A stretch of 64,000 bases of DNA, taken from Clostridium sp. AM58-1XD (GTDB taxonomy: Bacteria > Bacillota > Clostridia > Lachnospirales > Lachnospiraceae). The notes below the pieces were generated by a model. It was not told the DNA's origin, did no database searches, and saw only the letters and a program-made list of their open reading frames with translations. Both the position numbers and the translations under genes were made by a program. The DNA is taken from positions 52,730 to 116,729 of the forward strand of contig NZ_QSDR01000015.1 in NCBI RefSeq assembly GCF_003464085.1, written 5' to 3'. Positions 52,649 to 61,603 of the stretch are shown here, in pieces; position 1 is the first letter of the stretch, and each line of letters begins with the position of its first letter.

Positions 52649-52728
52649 TAGGATTGTTTTATTTTTGTTTATTCTTTCCAAAGCACCTGAAAGTGAATAC
52701 AAAAATCCAATAAAGACTGCATGAAAAA

Positions 52729-52822
52729 AGTCAGGCAAGTCAAATTTTCAAAACCGAATTTCACCTTTCGAGCGCCTGCCCATGTTCAAAAATCCGATTT
52801 TAAATACTTGACTTACTTGACT
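52729..52822. repeat. Imperfect inverted repeat between cassette 2 and the defence genes
   Basis: AGTCAGGCAAGTCAA and TTGACTTACTTGACT are inverted with two mismatches at the ends of a 94-base segment. Further partial complementarity (ACCGAATTT against AAATCCGAT-like sequence) lies inside. It may be a terminator-like hairpin or a small mobile remnant. The rest of the gap 52649-52928 shows nothing else. Confidence 0.45.
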
Positions 52823-52928
52823 ATATGGGCCTTTCCCCAATTTTTTCGCTTTCCGCTGCTTTTTCTCGCTAATCTTCTTTTTCTTTTTAAGCGATTTTAC
52901 AGTACATTCTGGCAAATGATACTTAGCC

Positions 52929-54209
52929 TTAATTATGTTTCACTACATCATATGTCATTTTAGCCAACAGCTCTTTTCCAAAGTTTTCCTCAGAAAGACT
53001 TGTTCCATAAAGGATCCTGTTCTGTTCCTCTTCTGACATCACCAGGCCTTTCGTTAACAGCCTTGACAGGTATCTGCCGTACGCTCCCGATATATTAAAT
53101 CGTTTCCACAAGATCTCTTTGATGTCCTCTTTGTGATACTGGTAAATTTCGTTCAGCCGGAACATCTCTATATTATTCCTGATCCGTTCCTCAATATCCC
53201 TGGGCTGTCCCGGCTGTATCTTCCATTCCAGGTTAAACTTCATGTTTCTCCCCGCACTGGCTTCAGTATTTTCGTAATCCAATGTCAGAATACAACTGTC
53301 ATTGAATCCTCTGATCGTCGGAAAAAGGATCTTTTTCGTACTTGTCCATTTAAATATCTGGTTACAGGGCTTACAGCATGGCATAAGGTTCCACAGGGAC
53401 ATGGAAAACAGCTGATAAATATCTTTCAGGTACAAGTGGTCCAGGTCTCCCAGATAGCGGCTCCTTCCGTCATCAAAAGGCTGTATATACTGGCGGTTAC
53501 AGTAAGGGCATACAGAGACATCCATCTTCCTGACCAGGCCGCCGCGGATATCCCCCGGTATATAATCATAGGCAAAGACTTTTTTTATCTTTTCATTCAG
53601 TTCTTCCAGCCTGCGGCAGGCCGCCTTATACAGCCGGCCAAATTCCGAAAAATTCTTCGCGTAATCATCTGCCTTTTTTCCCTCCACTGCCATCAGACGA
53701 TCCAGCTCCTCACCGGAAAACTTGATTATAAACGCCTTCCTCTCCATTTTATACCATGATTTTATTCCACTTTTCCCGCTGCTTTTACTTCCGATTATAC
53801 CTCCAATCTTTCCGCCACTTAGGCCGCCGCCCGACTTCAGTTCTTTCACAAAAAGGCTGTAAAAGGCCGTAAAATCGCAAAGCTTTCCATATTCCTTAAT
53901 CCAGTCATACTTTTTCTCCAGACCGCCCCGTTCCAGAAAAAGGATGTCGCATATTTCATCATCCTTTAAATAAGATAAACGTTCTTCGATGGCGGGCGGC
54001 GTAGAAGAAACCGGTACGGTTGGAGGAAATGAAGCAGTATACACAGCAGGAGAAGGAGGAAGTGAAGCCCCGGACAAAGTTCCCGATAATGTTGGTGATG
54101 GAGGCAGACTCTTTTTCAGGTCATCTGCATGCGCCCTGATTATAGGTAGTATTTTGCTTTTATACCAGTTTTTTATTGAAGTGGAACGAGTATATGTGAC
54201 CCCTACCAT
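52929..54209 (-). CDS. HNH endonuclease-type protein, partner of the ATPase
   Basis: A 426-residue protein. Near residues 230-275 it has a zinc-ribbon HNH nuclease: CPYCNRQY, GDLDHLYLK, LWNLMPCCKPCN. This is the arrangement seen in PtuB-like and retron-associated HNH proteins. The N-terminal 200 residues are unusual: a Pro/Ser/Thr-rich segment (about 35-75) and a Gly/Ser/Lys-rich insertion (about 130-155), each next to a copy of IKxWYK. Its ATG overlaps the ATPase gene's end by seven bases, with AGGAGG upstream. The pair likely forms a two-gene phage-defence module in which the ATPase controls the nuclease; this is inference by analogy with Septu. Confidence 0.75.
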   Translation of the reverse strand: MVGVTYTRSTSIKNWYKSKILPIIRAHADDLKKSLPPSPTLSGTLSGASLPPSPAVYTASFPPTVPVSSTPPAIEERLSYLKDDEICDILFLERGGLEKKYDWIKEYGKLCDFTAFYSLFVKELKSGGGLSGGKIGGIIGSKSSGKSGIKSWYKMERKAFIIKFSGEELDRLMAVEGKKADDYAKNFSEFGRLYKAACRRLEELNEKIKKVFAYDYIPGDIRGGLVRKMDVSVCPYCNRQYIQPFDDGRSRYLGDLDHLYLKDIYQLFSMSLWNLMPCCKPCNQIFKWTSTKKILFPTIRGFNDSCILTLDYENTEASAGRNMKFNLEWKIQPGQPRDIEERIRNNIEMFRLNEIYQYHKEDIKEILWKRFNISGAYGRYLSRLLTKGLVMSEEEQNRILYGTSLSEENFGKELLAKMTYDVVKHN

Positions 54210-56392
54210 AATTGCCTCCTGAGTGTATGGATTTTTCTCTCCAGCCCTTCCCGGATGATCGGTTCATCGATAATTTGGATTTTCACTTCCAGACGATGCA
54301 GCTGCTGTTTCTCTTTTACAAATGCTTCCTTGTTATAAAATTTATTTCTGTCATCGTCCTGATCCTGCCGCCTGTACCGTGCTACTCTTCTATGTCCCAG
54401 CTTCTCTTCACTCCACTTGCCCTTCAGGCTGGCTTTCTGCCCTGTCTCCTGGATGGTTTTTCTGTTTTCCTTCTTTTTATTCTCTATGCGGTCTTCCAGC
54501 CTCCCCAGCTCTTCCATAATGCCATCGACATACGTTTCTGCGAATGCTCCGAAAGGTGACTCCACAAAAAAGCTGTCCAGTAGAATGTCGTTTATATTAC
54601 TCATAAATCCATAGGCAGCTTTGCTCTGTACTGTATACCCGTCCCTGCATTCCAGGCAGCAAATATTCTCCTTTGGCACGTCCGACAAAAGAAGGGGCGA
54701 ATGGGTCGCCATAATAATCTGGTACTGGTAATCCGAAAATGGCTCTGTCTGCAGAAGTTCCGTCAGATTCTTGATAAACTGCCTGGACCACTCCGGATGG
54801 AAACGCTCGTCCGGCTCATCTAAGAGCAGGATACAGGTATCCCCCTTCGAATACGCGCTATTTCTCAGGATACCGGAATATAGCGAGGCATACAGCCCAA
54901 TAAAACGAATCTCTCCGGAGCTGAGATTTTCTACCGATACCCGCAGAAATGCCTCATGGTTCAGCGTATGGCTTTCCTTTTGGTTTCTGTCATAGACCTT
55001 CATAAATGGAATCAGGAAATTCTCCTGGCATTCCTTCAACGGGACCGATACCAACTCTCCCCTTTCAAAGTATGGTTCCGGTATCTGTTCAATTGCCCTG
55101 CAAAAATCCTCTGCCAGCCGATAGTCTTCCGAATCCAGCAGCATGCCGGAGTCATAGTTTTCTTCATATTCTACCTTCAGCAGTTCTTTCAGGAAGGCCA
55201 GAAGGTATCCTTTCCTGTATTCATATCTGGCTTCGGCTCCATTTCCGGCTTCATCCGGCTCCTGGTATTTGATTTTACTGGGAACCTGTTTTCGAATTAA
55301 AAGAGTTCCCAGAACATTTTCCAGGTATTTAATTACCATACACTGACGGAAGGTGTATTCCTCTTCCTGCTGATAATTCTTTTTCATATAGGCGCTGATT
55401 TGAGGGATTGGCATAGAAAGCAGCTTCTGATCTTCTCCATAGATCAGCCGGCCGACGCTGAATTTGACTTTCCGGTCCGCCTGTGCGGCATAGTCTATAG
55501 TTTCAGGCGCTGCGGAATCGTAGGCCTGCTCCTTTTCCCTCAAACGGTCTGACAGCTGAATACGTATTTTGACCGCCGATGGAACGCTGGCAATCTTCTC
55601 TTCCATTTCCCGGTTATGTACCGCATCGTACAGATATCTGCAGACACCTGCATAATCCGGCTCTCCTATGTAGGTCCGGCGGAACATAAATCCCAGCCCC
55701 CCGTCTTCCATCCTCCTGCTGTTGGAAGAATACCATGGCGCCGGCGTCTGGATATGGTAGGATAAGTAAAGCAGGTGGTTTAACGGATTACTCTTTATAC
55801 ACTTACTTTCAATATACTTCTTTTCAATATGCTTCTTTTTAATATCGTCCTCGATAGAGTTTCCGCCGGATTGTTCGAAAAACTCGCCCGGCATGTCTAG
55901 TTCCTGCAAAGCCTGTATACTCCCCGGTACAATATCCTGTTTATTAAAATCATACTGAAATCCCACCGAATAATGGTGCTGAAGCCACATGCCGGATGTT
56001 TGGGACCGATCCAGCAGCTCCGGACCATATCCTTCTGCAGCAAATGTATCGCCCGCCAGATGATACAGCGCAAACCATGTATGGCCGGTCTCGGCTGACG
56101 GCCAGTTTCTGTCACTATAGGGCGGAAATTCATCCTGCCGGTCTTCCCGCTTCATCCCTAAGAGGTTCAGGATCGTAGACTTCCCGCAGCCGTTTCTCCC
56201 GACAATCAGATTCAGGGATTTAATATTTACGCCGAAAATGGGGAAAATGGGGGCTGACTGGGATGATTTCTTTGTTATATGCAGACGATGAGATATTTCG
56301 TCGTATTGTATGGCGAAGTCGGTGGAAAAAGGAAAGCCCTGGGATTCGATGCAGCGGGATAGGTGGGCGATGTAGAGATAGATGAGACACAT
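54203..56392 (-). CDS. AAA/ABC-type ATPase of a Septu-like defence pair
   Basis: A 729-residue SMC/RecF-like ATPase. Walker A is VGRNGCGKST (about residue 65), the ABC signature VENLSSGEIRF (about 485), Walker B ILLLDEPDERFHPEW (about 520) and the switch His MATHSPLLLSD (about 563). The long middle region is coiled-coil-poor and variable. The C-terminus is basic and charged. ATG 56392 has AAGGAGG eight bases upstream; the longer frame starting at 56425 has none. Length and gene pairing with an HNH protein resemble PtuA of Septu, though OLD-like ATPases are an alternative family. Confidence 0.78.
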   Translation of the reverse strand: MCLIYLYIAHLSRCIESQGFPFSTDFAIQYDEISHRLHITKKSSQSAPIFPIFGVNIKSLNLIVGRNGCGKSTILNLLGMKREDRQDEFPPYSDRNWPSAETGHTWFALYHLAGDTFAAEGYGPELLDRSQTSGMWLQHHYSVGFQYDFNKQDIVPGSIQALQELDMPGEFFEQSGGNSIEDDIKKKHIEKKYIESKCIKSNPLNHLLYLSYHIQTPAPWYSSNSRRMEDGGLGFMFRRTYIGEPDYAGVCRYLYDAVHNREMEEKIASVPSAVKIRIQLSDRLREKEQAYDSAAPETIDYAAQADRKVKFSVGRLIYGEDQKLLSMPIPQISAYMKKNYQQEEEYTFRQCMVIKYLENVLGTLLIRKQVPSKIKYQEPDEAGNGAEARYEYRKGYLLAFLKELLKVEYEENYDSGMLLDSEDYRLAEDFCRAIEQIPEPYFERGELVSVPLKECQENFLIPFMKVYDRNQKESHTLNHEAFLRVSVENLSSGEIRFIGLYASLYSGILRNSAYSKGDTCILLLDEPDERFHPEWSRQFIKNLTELLQTEPFSDYQYQIIMATHSPLLLSDVPKENICCLECRDGYTVQSKAAYGFMSNINDILLDSFFVESPFGAFAETYVDGIMEELGRLEDRIENKKKENRKTIQETGQKASLKGKWSEEKLGHRRVARYRRQDQDDDRNKFYNKEAFVKEKQQLHRLEVKIQIIDEPIIREGLERKIHTLRRQLW

Positions 56393-56436
56393 GAAGGGAG
56401 CCTCCTTAAAAGTTCTTTTTATCATTTGCTGTATGA

Positions 56437-56465
56437 ATTATATCATGATAAATATAACTTGTATA
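56437..56465 (-). promoter_or_regulatory. Predicted promoter of the ATPase-HNH pair
   Basis: On the minus strand TATACA, 17 bases and a perfect TATAAT lie about 45 bases before the ATPase start. The -35 box is weak. Confidence 0.5.
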
Positions 56466-56692
56466 GAAAAACAGGTCGGTGATGGTAAAATTTCAGATTT
56501 TTTAGGAATCCATGTTTTTTATAACGACAATATCAGGAAAAACTATGATATACTGTCCTTAGAGTGGACATTATGTTATGCGCATAACGGTTTCTGCGTC
56601 CACTGCAGAAAGCCGGGCGCTAAGTTCCACCGGAGGCTCATGGCCGCGCAGCGGTTATGATGTAGCGTCTTTAAATTGAAAGGGGGAGGATT

Positions 56693-56850
56693 ATGACTAG
56701 TACTTTTAACTTAGGGAAGATAAAAACGGTGACATCATGCTTTTAAGCGTAAGCACCCAGGCGGGCTATTTATCCACTACTGTTTTAAAAGACGACAACG
56801 ATTATAACGATTTATATATCAACCTGGCGTCCTGGTTTCCAAAACCATAA
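56693..56850 (+). pseudogene. Small gene upstream of the DUF6765-like gene, apparent frameshift
   Basis: ATG 56693 has a strong AAAGGGGGAGG site but its frame stops after 17 codons. One extra G in the GGG at 56713-56715 would give a continuous 52-residue protein: MTSTFNLGEDKNGDIMLLS joined to VSTQAGYLSTTVLKDDNDYN and ending in FPKP at 56850. The internal ATG 56737 gives the 37-residue C-terminal part in frame but has no ribosome site. No family is recognised. It ends 72 bases before the next gene and is probably co-transcribed with it. Confidence 0.55.
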
Positions 56851-56922
56851 TGCCGTCAGCAAGCGTTTTTATGGTTTGCCAAGGTTGATTTTTGTTCATA
56901 ACACTGAATAAAGGAGGCGCAA

Positions 56923-58092
56923 ATGGATTTTAATTTTCATTACTGCACAGTTAAGGTTTTGGCACGGAAGGCCGGCTTTTCGGAGGAAGACAGCCAGCTG
57001 CTGGCGTCTTACTCACAGTTTGTAGATGATTTTGACACCTATCGCGATCTTCATTTTACGGAAGTGCCGGAATATGCCCGCCATCTGGCAACAGAAGGCC
57101 CTCTATATTATACGTTTCACCCTGTAACTACGGGATTTAACAGCTTGCTCCTCGATTATCCCAGGCTGCTGACATTAGAAAATCAGAAGAAGATTACCGT
57201 GCCTTTCCATTTTATTCCCTTTAACAGCCTGGCTACGATCCCCCGTACAGACCGCGCACGGTACAGAACCCAGCCTTCATATATCGGTGACAGTTCAATG
57301 ATCTCTGATTTGATGATCCAAGCCCGGAACTATTACTTAGCCAGTGGACAGACTCGAAAATATAAAATCTGCATTGGACTGCTGCTGCATATCTTCGCAG
57401 ACACTTACGCCCATCAGTATTTTTCAGGATTTAGCGGATGGGAAAACGAGGCTAAGCTGTCCCTCTGCATAAACAATGAAAATGAAGTGAATATCACCAG
57501 TAGTCAAATACCAGCTGTATCCTTTCCCCTAGGGCACGCTTCTATCTTACATGCGCCAGATCTCACCTGCGCCAGATTTAACGTGGAGCTTAAAATGAGT
57601 GCAAACAGCACCGAACCGCTGGACTATCAACGAAGCAATACATACGACTTCTGCCAGGCGGCCAGAAATATATTGGATTACCTTTTGAGCCTGCAGAAAA
57701 GGGATCCTATATCCACGGATGACTGGCGGGCGATGATCCCGAGACTGACACAGGGATTTTTCACCGGATTAGAATCCAATAGAAAAAAACTGATGGAGCA
57801 TTGGTTTACCCTCTATCCGGATATCGGATTTCATTACGATAAAAATGATATGTATTATGATTTCTTCTCCGTCCCTGAAGACGTCTGCCGCGGAACCGGC
57901 ATGTCGGAGACAGAAGTTATCGACCAGATTATCCAGAATCCTGTCGCAAAGGAAACAGACGCCCCAATCCTGTTATCAGCCAAAAACGAGGCTTTCTTCC
58001 AATATAACGTATTGGCACATTCTGTTCGTTATCGCGTAAATTATGGATTTAGGGTTGCGGGTGGAAGTAAGGACATCGGCGCGGTGTTGTGA
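56923..58092 (+). CDS. DUF6765-like protein with HxxADTxAHQ motif
   Basis: A 389-residue protein that I recognise as DUF6765-like. The N-terminus is MDFNFHYCTVKVLARKAGFS, and a central LLHIFADTYAHQYFSGFSG (about residues 155-172) resembles the His/Asp metal-binding pattern of zinc-dependent phospholipase C-like and nuclease S1-like folds. A further YNVLAHSVRYRVNYG lies near the end. There is no signal peptide, so a cytoplasmic or phage-defence/toxin role is possible but unproven. AAGGAGG lies seven bases before the ATG. It is downstream of, and divergent from, the ATPase-HNH pair. Confidence 0.7.
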   Translation: MDFNFHYCTVKVLARKAGFSEEDSQLLASYSQFVDDFDTYRDLHFTEVPEYARHLATEGPLYYTFHPVTTGFNSLLLDYPRLLTLENQKKITVPFHFIPFNSLATIPRTDRARYRTQPSYIGDSSMISDLMIQARNYYLASGQTRKYKICIGLLLHIFADTYAHQYFSGFSGWENEAKLSLCINNENEVNITSSQIPAVSFPLGHASILHAPDLTCARFNVELKMSANSTEPLDYQRSNTYDFCQAARNILDYLLSLQKRDPISTDDWRAMIPRLTQGFFTGLESNRKKLMEHWFTLYPDIGFHYDKNDMYYDFFSVPEDVCRGTGMSETEVIDQIIQNPVAKETDAPILLSAKNEAFFQYNVLAHSVRYRVNYGFRVAGGSKDIGAVL

Positions 58093-58263
58093 TCCCCCAT
58101 AAGAGTCAGATGCATATCCAGAAATGGCCGAATGTCATCCATCACTGCAGGTGAATCGCTTAAGTACTGGGTAAGAGTAACGCTTAGCATAATTAAAAAC
58201 CAAATATAGAACTGACCTTTTTATTATGATACAATATAATAAAATAGTATTGGAGGGGGTTTC

Positions 58264-58713
58264 ATGAGGCATTCTAATATTAAGCGACGTTTAGCATTAA
58301 TTGAGTCGAATAAGACGGCACATATAGACCATCGCAAATTGGTAAAACATCGTAGATTGGTAAAACCTGCTTTTATATATTTAACAGTAGTTAGAGGGCT
58401 CCGAAAAACCAATCTTACTATCCTCGCTTCAGAACTTCCTCCTTTAGAGTCAATCGGGAAGCACAATGTCAACATTCTTGGATTCAAAAAAAATACTTGT
58501 GTACGAATTTCAATTTCTCCCTCAGTTGCTAATGCTATAATAGTAAAATATCAAAGCGATATCAATGTGTCTAGCATTCGGACAAACCTTGTTGTTACTA
58601 TTAAACGCAATGAAAATTTTAAAATCACTCCCATTACAGGTGGCAGGCGTCCGCCACGTTTACCTGGCGAAAGGAAAATTACAGGAGGTGGTTTAAATTA
58701 TAGATCTTTCTAA
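58264..58713 (+). CDS. Unknown basic protein in an AT-rich segment
   Basis: A 149-residue protein with no recognised domain. It is rich in Lys, Arg and Ile, with a basic N-terminus (RHSNIKRRLALIESNKTAH) and a C-terminal Gly/Arg/Pro tail (TPITGGRRPPRLPGERK). A GGAGG lies upstream of the ATG, and a TATAAT-like box is close by in the AT-rich leader. Its codon use is clearly more AT-rich than the CIS operon, suggesting acquisition. The next gene overlaps or abuts its end, so they are probably one operon. Confidence 0.55.
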   Translation: MRHSNIKRRLALIESNKTAHIDHRKLVKHRRLVKPAFIYLTVVRGLRKTNLTILASELPPLESIGKHNVNILGFKKNTCVRISISPSVANAIIVKYQSDINVSSIRTNLVVTIKRNENFKITPITGGRRPPRLPGERKITGGGLNYRSF

Positions 58714-58717
58714 GATA

Positions 58718-59316
58718 TTGCCACTTTTTATGTGGAATATTATTTATGGATATTGTATTATAAAAATATACCACTTTGTAACTTTAAAACGTAACTCAAA
58801 CAATATAGAACATGTTCTTATTAATTCTTTTGTTGTAGGATTTCTGGTTGATTATTTTACTAATATTGCAGAGGATATTTTTAAAAAATCACGATACAGC
58901 CTGTATGGATTTTATGTTTTTCCTCTTTATTAGCCTATAGTATTGCAAAAATATTGCATAACAACAATATGATTTATCAGCTATGCGATTTATTAAAAAT
59001 CAGTAATAGCCTGAATGATTATATTTGGGACGATTTAATTGATTGGAAAAATCCAACAAAGCTATGTGTTCACTATCCCAATAGAATAATTGAAGGGTAT
59101 ATCCATTTTACAGAAAACTATAGTAACGTTCCCTCTTTATCTCTTGCAGGCTATGTGATTAAAGACAGTTCCGGACAAATATTGATTGATAATCGACATA
59201 CGGAAAATAAAGTGATTTTTATTGAATTGGATAAATCAGAGTATGTTGAAATTGAATATTACGATAAAAGTTCTATGTGCATTGATATAAAGACATTAGC
59301 GAGTAATAATCATTAA
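58718..59316 (+). pseudogene. DUF6338-like membrane protein with a frameshift
   Basis: Two frames together give a roughly 200-residue membrane protein like the DUF6338 family. N-terminal helices (PLFMWNIIYGYCIIKIYHF, LINSFVVGFLVDYF) run to about 58920, where one T missing from a T run would join them to LLAYSIAKILHNNN. The soluble C-terminal domain follows (DDLIDWKNPTKLCVHYPNR, SLSLAGYVIKDSSG, FIELDKSEYVEIEYYDKS). The start is uncertain: TTG 58718, or an ATT at 58697 eight bases after GGAGG. Confidence 0.6.
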
Positions 59317-59461
59317 CTACTCAATATCCTTTATGAAAAATAGCCAGCTCAATAGGTATTATTCTTTACCGCCATTACTACATAGTGCAGCCGGTAACAG
59401 TCTCTCTCCTGCGTTATACCAGAAGAAGAAAATCACACTAGAAAAGGTTCGGTATTTAAAA

Positions 59462-60667
59462 ATGGAAATCACCAAAAAAGCGCTATTAGTAACCACCGTA
59501 AGTGGTTTTATCCCTCAATTTGAAATGAATAATGTCCGTCTTCTGCAAAAAATGGGGTATGAGGTTCATTATGCCTCTAATTATCATACACCTTCTTATG
59601 GTACTGATAATCACCGTTTGGACGGAACCGGTATTATACGCCACCAAATCGATTTCGTTCGCAGTCCATTTAAAGTCAAAAACATAACTGTTTATCGGCA
59701 ATTACGGGATCTTATGCGTAAAGAACATTTTGATTTAGTCCATTGCCACACACCAATGGGCGGCGTCATGGCCCGTCTTGCCGCACACGCGACTCATACC
59801 GCCCCTGTTATTTATACAGCCCATGGTTTTCACTTTTTTAAGGGAGCTTCGCTTATCAACTGGTTGTGTTATTACCCAATGGAATGGTTTTTATCCCGAT
59901 ATACCGATCAGCAAATCTGTATTAATCAAGAAGATTACGAGAGGGCTAAAGGATCATTTCACGCTGCAAACGTAGACTATGTCTCCGGAGTTGGTATTGA
60001 TCACAAAAAGATTCCGGCCCGAAATGAACTTCTGATTCAGAAGAAAAAGCAGAATTTAGGCTTTCCTTCAGATAAGCTAATTCTATTGTCTTCCGGAGAA
60101 TTAATAAAGAGAAAGAATCACGAGACCGTTATCCGGGCAATTTCAGAAATCAAAAAAAGACATCAGGATAATCCTGATGTTTCTGTTGATATGCTCTATG
60201 TAATATGTGGCCACGGAAAATTAAACGATTACTTGAAAAAGCTCGTTCAGGAACTTCATGTCGAAGATATTGTCACCTTTCTCGGATACAGAGAAGACAT
60301 GATGGACATTTATCAGACTGCGGATATCTTTGTATTTCCTTCTTATCAGGAAGGGCTACCGATGTCCCTCCTGGAAGCAATGGCCAATGGACTTCCAGTC
60401 ATATGTTCCGACATCCGCGGAAGCAGAGATCTGATGGGGTGTCCACTGTCAGAAACAGGCGATTTGGAAATCTGCCAAGGCGGCATTATGGTGAAAAAGG
60501 CGGATCATGGTGAAGCATATTGTGAGGCGATCCAGTATTTATTCGATAATAAAACGACTTTGCGGAAACTCGGGGAAGCGAATGCTTTAAGGAGCAGGGA
60601 TTTCAGTATAGAGGTAGTGAGTAAGATGATGGAGAGGGTGTATGGGAGGATGGGGGACAAGCATTAA
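59462..60667 (+). CDS. Family 4 glycosyltransferase
   Basis: A 401-residue GT-B glycosyltransferase of family 4, which transfers sugar from a nucleotide sugar in capsule or polysaccharide synthesis. Motifs are MGYEVHYASNYH, DLVHCHTPMGGVMARLAA, SSGELIKRKNHETVIRA, VTFLGYREDMMDIYQTADIF and the EX7E motif in FPSYQEGLPMSLLEAMANG. I chose ATG 59462 because typical members start just before this point; the in-frame extension to 59333 is uncharacteristic. The predicted ribosome site is weak. The stop codon lies inside a convergent terminator. Confidence 0.88.
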   Translation: MEITKKALLVTTVSGFIPQFEMNNVRLLQKMGYEVHYASNYHTPSYGTDNHRLDGTGIIRHQIDFVRSPFKVKNITVYRQLRDLMRKEHFDLVHCHTPMGGVMARLAAHATHTAPVIYTAHGFHFFKGASLINWLCYYPMEWFLSRYTDQQICINQEDYERAKGSFHAANVDYVSGVGIDHKKIPARNELLIQKKKQNLGFPSDKLILLSSGELIKRKNHETVIRAISEIKKRHQDNPDVSVDMLYVICGHGKLNDYLKKLVQELHVEDIVTFLGYREDMMDIYQTADIFVFPSYQEGLPMSLLEAMANGLPVICSDIRGSRDLMGCPLSETGDLEICQGGIMVKKADHGEAYCEAIQYLFDNKTTLRKLGEANALRSRDFSIEVVSKMMERVYGRMGDKH

Positions 60668-60692
60668 GAACTAATAATTCTTAATGCTTGTC
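60656..60692. terminator. Bidirectional terminator containing two stop codons
   Basis: A perfect 15-base inverted repeat (GACAAGCATTAAGAA and TTCTTAATGCTTGTC) around a 7-base loop. The stop codons of the glycosyltransferase (60665-60667) and of the convergent lipid kinase (60664-60666) overlap inside its left arm. Confidence 0.8.
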
Positions 60693-61547
60693 TGCAATTG
60701 CTTATTTCAATTTTTTGTGCTGCTCCACCAAATTCCCCATCCAGTGTCCACTCCATTAAATCTGATTCTACCTTTAGATTACCTGTTTGTATGTAAATAA
60801 ACATCTTTTCCTCATAAATTTTTTGGCCAAGTAAGCTGACTATTATCTGCTGTAACTCATTCAGACTTTGAGGCGTTCTAATTAACAAAACTTCAAATAA
60901 ACCATCATCCAAAACTACATCTTGACTTACCGGATTCTTGAAGCCACCTATTGATAATGAATTCATTACTAAACCAATACAAAATTCGCCCTTCTCAATT
61001 TTTCCATCATATACAATTGTTAAGGAATATGATTTAATATCCGTCACTTTTTGTATTCCCTTTAGAAGATACGCAAAATGGCCAAGTATATTTTTAGTCC
61101 ACTGCGGCGTTGAATAGGATACTTCGGCCAAACTTCCAAAAGCAGCTACATATACAAAATACTGGTCATTAAACTTCCCGATATCGATCCTCCGTTCAGC
61201 GCTCATGCAGCTTTGCTTTAATATTTCTGTAAAGTCTGAACTAAATCCCAATGTACGGGCAAAATCATTGGTAGAACCCACGGGGAGATATCCAATTGGT
61301 AAGTCGCACCCTATTTCCATGCATCGGGAAATAACGTTATTTAGTGTACCATCACCACCAGCGCATATTAAAAGATCGAGGTATTTATTTCGAACTTTAG
61401 AATTTCTCTTAATTCATATGATGTTCCTGTAGGCAATGCTGTCACTAGATATCCTTCTTTAGTATAAAACTCGATAATAGAATAAATACGATTTACGATC
61501 TGCGCTTTACCTGCAACTGGGTTAAAAACAAACAATAGTTTTTTCAC
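60664..61547 (-). pseudogene. Diacylglycerol kinase-family lipid kinase with a frameshift
   Basis: A DagK/YegS-like lipid kinase of about 294 residues. The N-terminus KKLLFVFNPVAGKAQI (GTG 61547, GGAG nine bases upstream) is in one frame. At about 61390 one base missing in an A run shifts the frame, and YLDLLICAGGDGTLNNVI, the nucleotide-binding GGDGT motif, continues in the other. The rest (GYLPVGSTNDFARTLG, FVYVAAFGSLAEVSY, a C-terminal domain of beta strands) is intact. Without the joined N-terminus the enzyme would be inactive. Confidence 0.85.
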
Positions 61548-61603
61548 TATGTATTACTCCATTATAATGTATTTTTGATTATTACAAGGATCTGCTAAAT
61601 AAA

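Noticed and set aside
52721..52963. An 80-codon plus-strand ORF with hydrophobic segments.
   Set aside because: It spans the inverted repeat and runs into the 3' end of the HNH gene on the other strand. There is no ribosome site and its hydrophobicity comes from AT-rich non-coding sequence.
58110..58200. A minus-strand frame of about 50 codons between the DUF6765-like gene and the next gene.
   Set aside because: It overlaps the 3' end of the DUF6765-like gene, lacks a ribosome site and shows no recognisable family.
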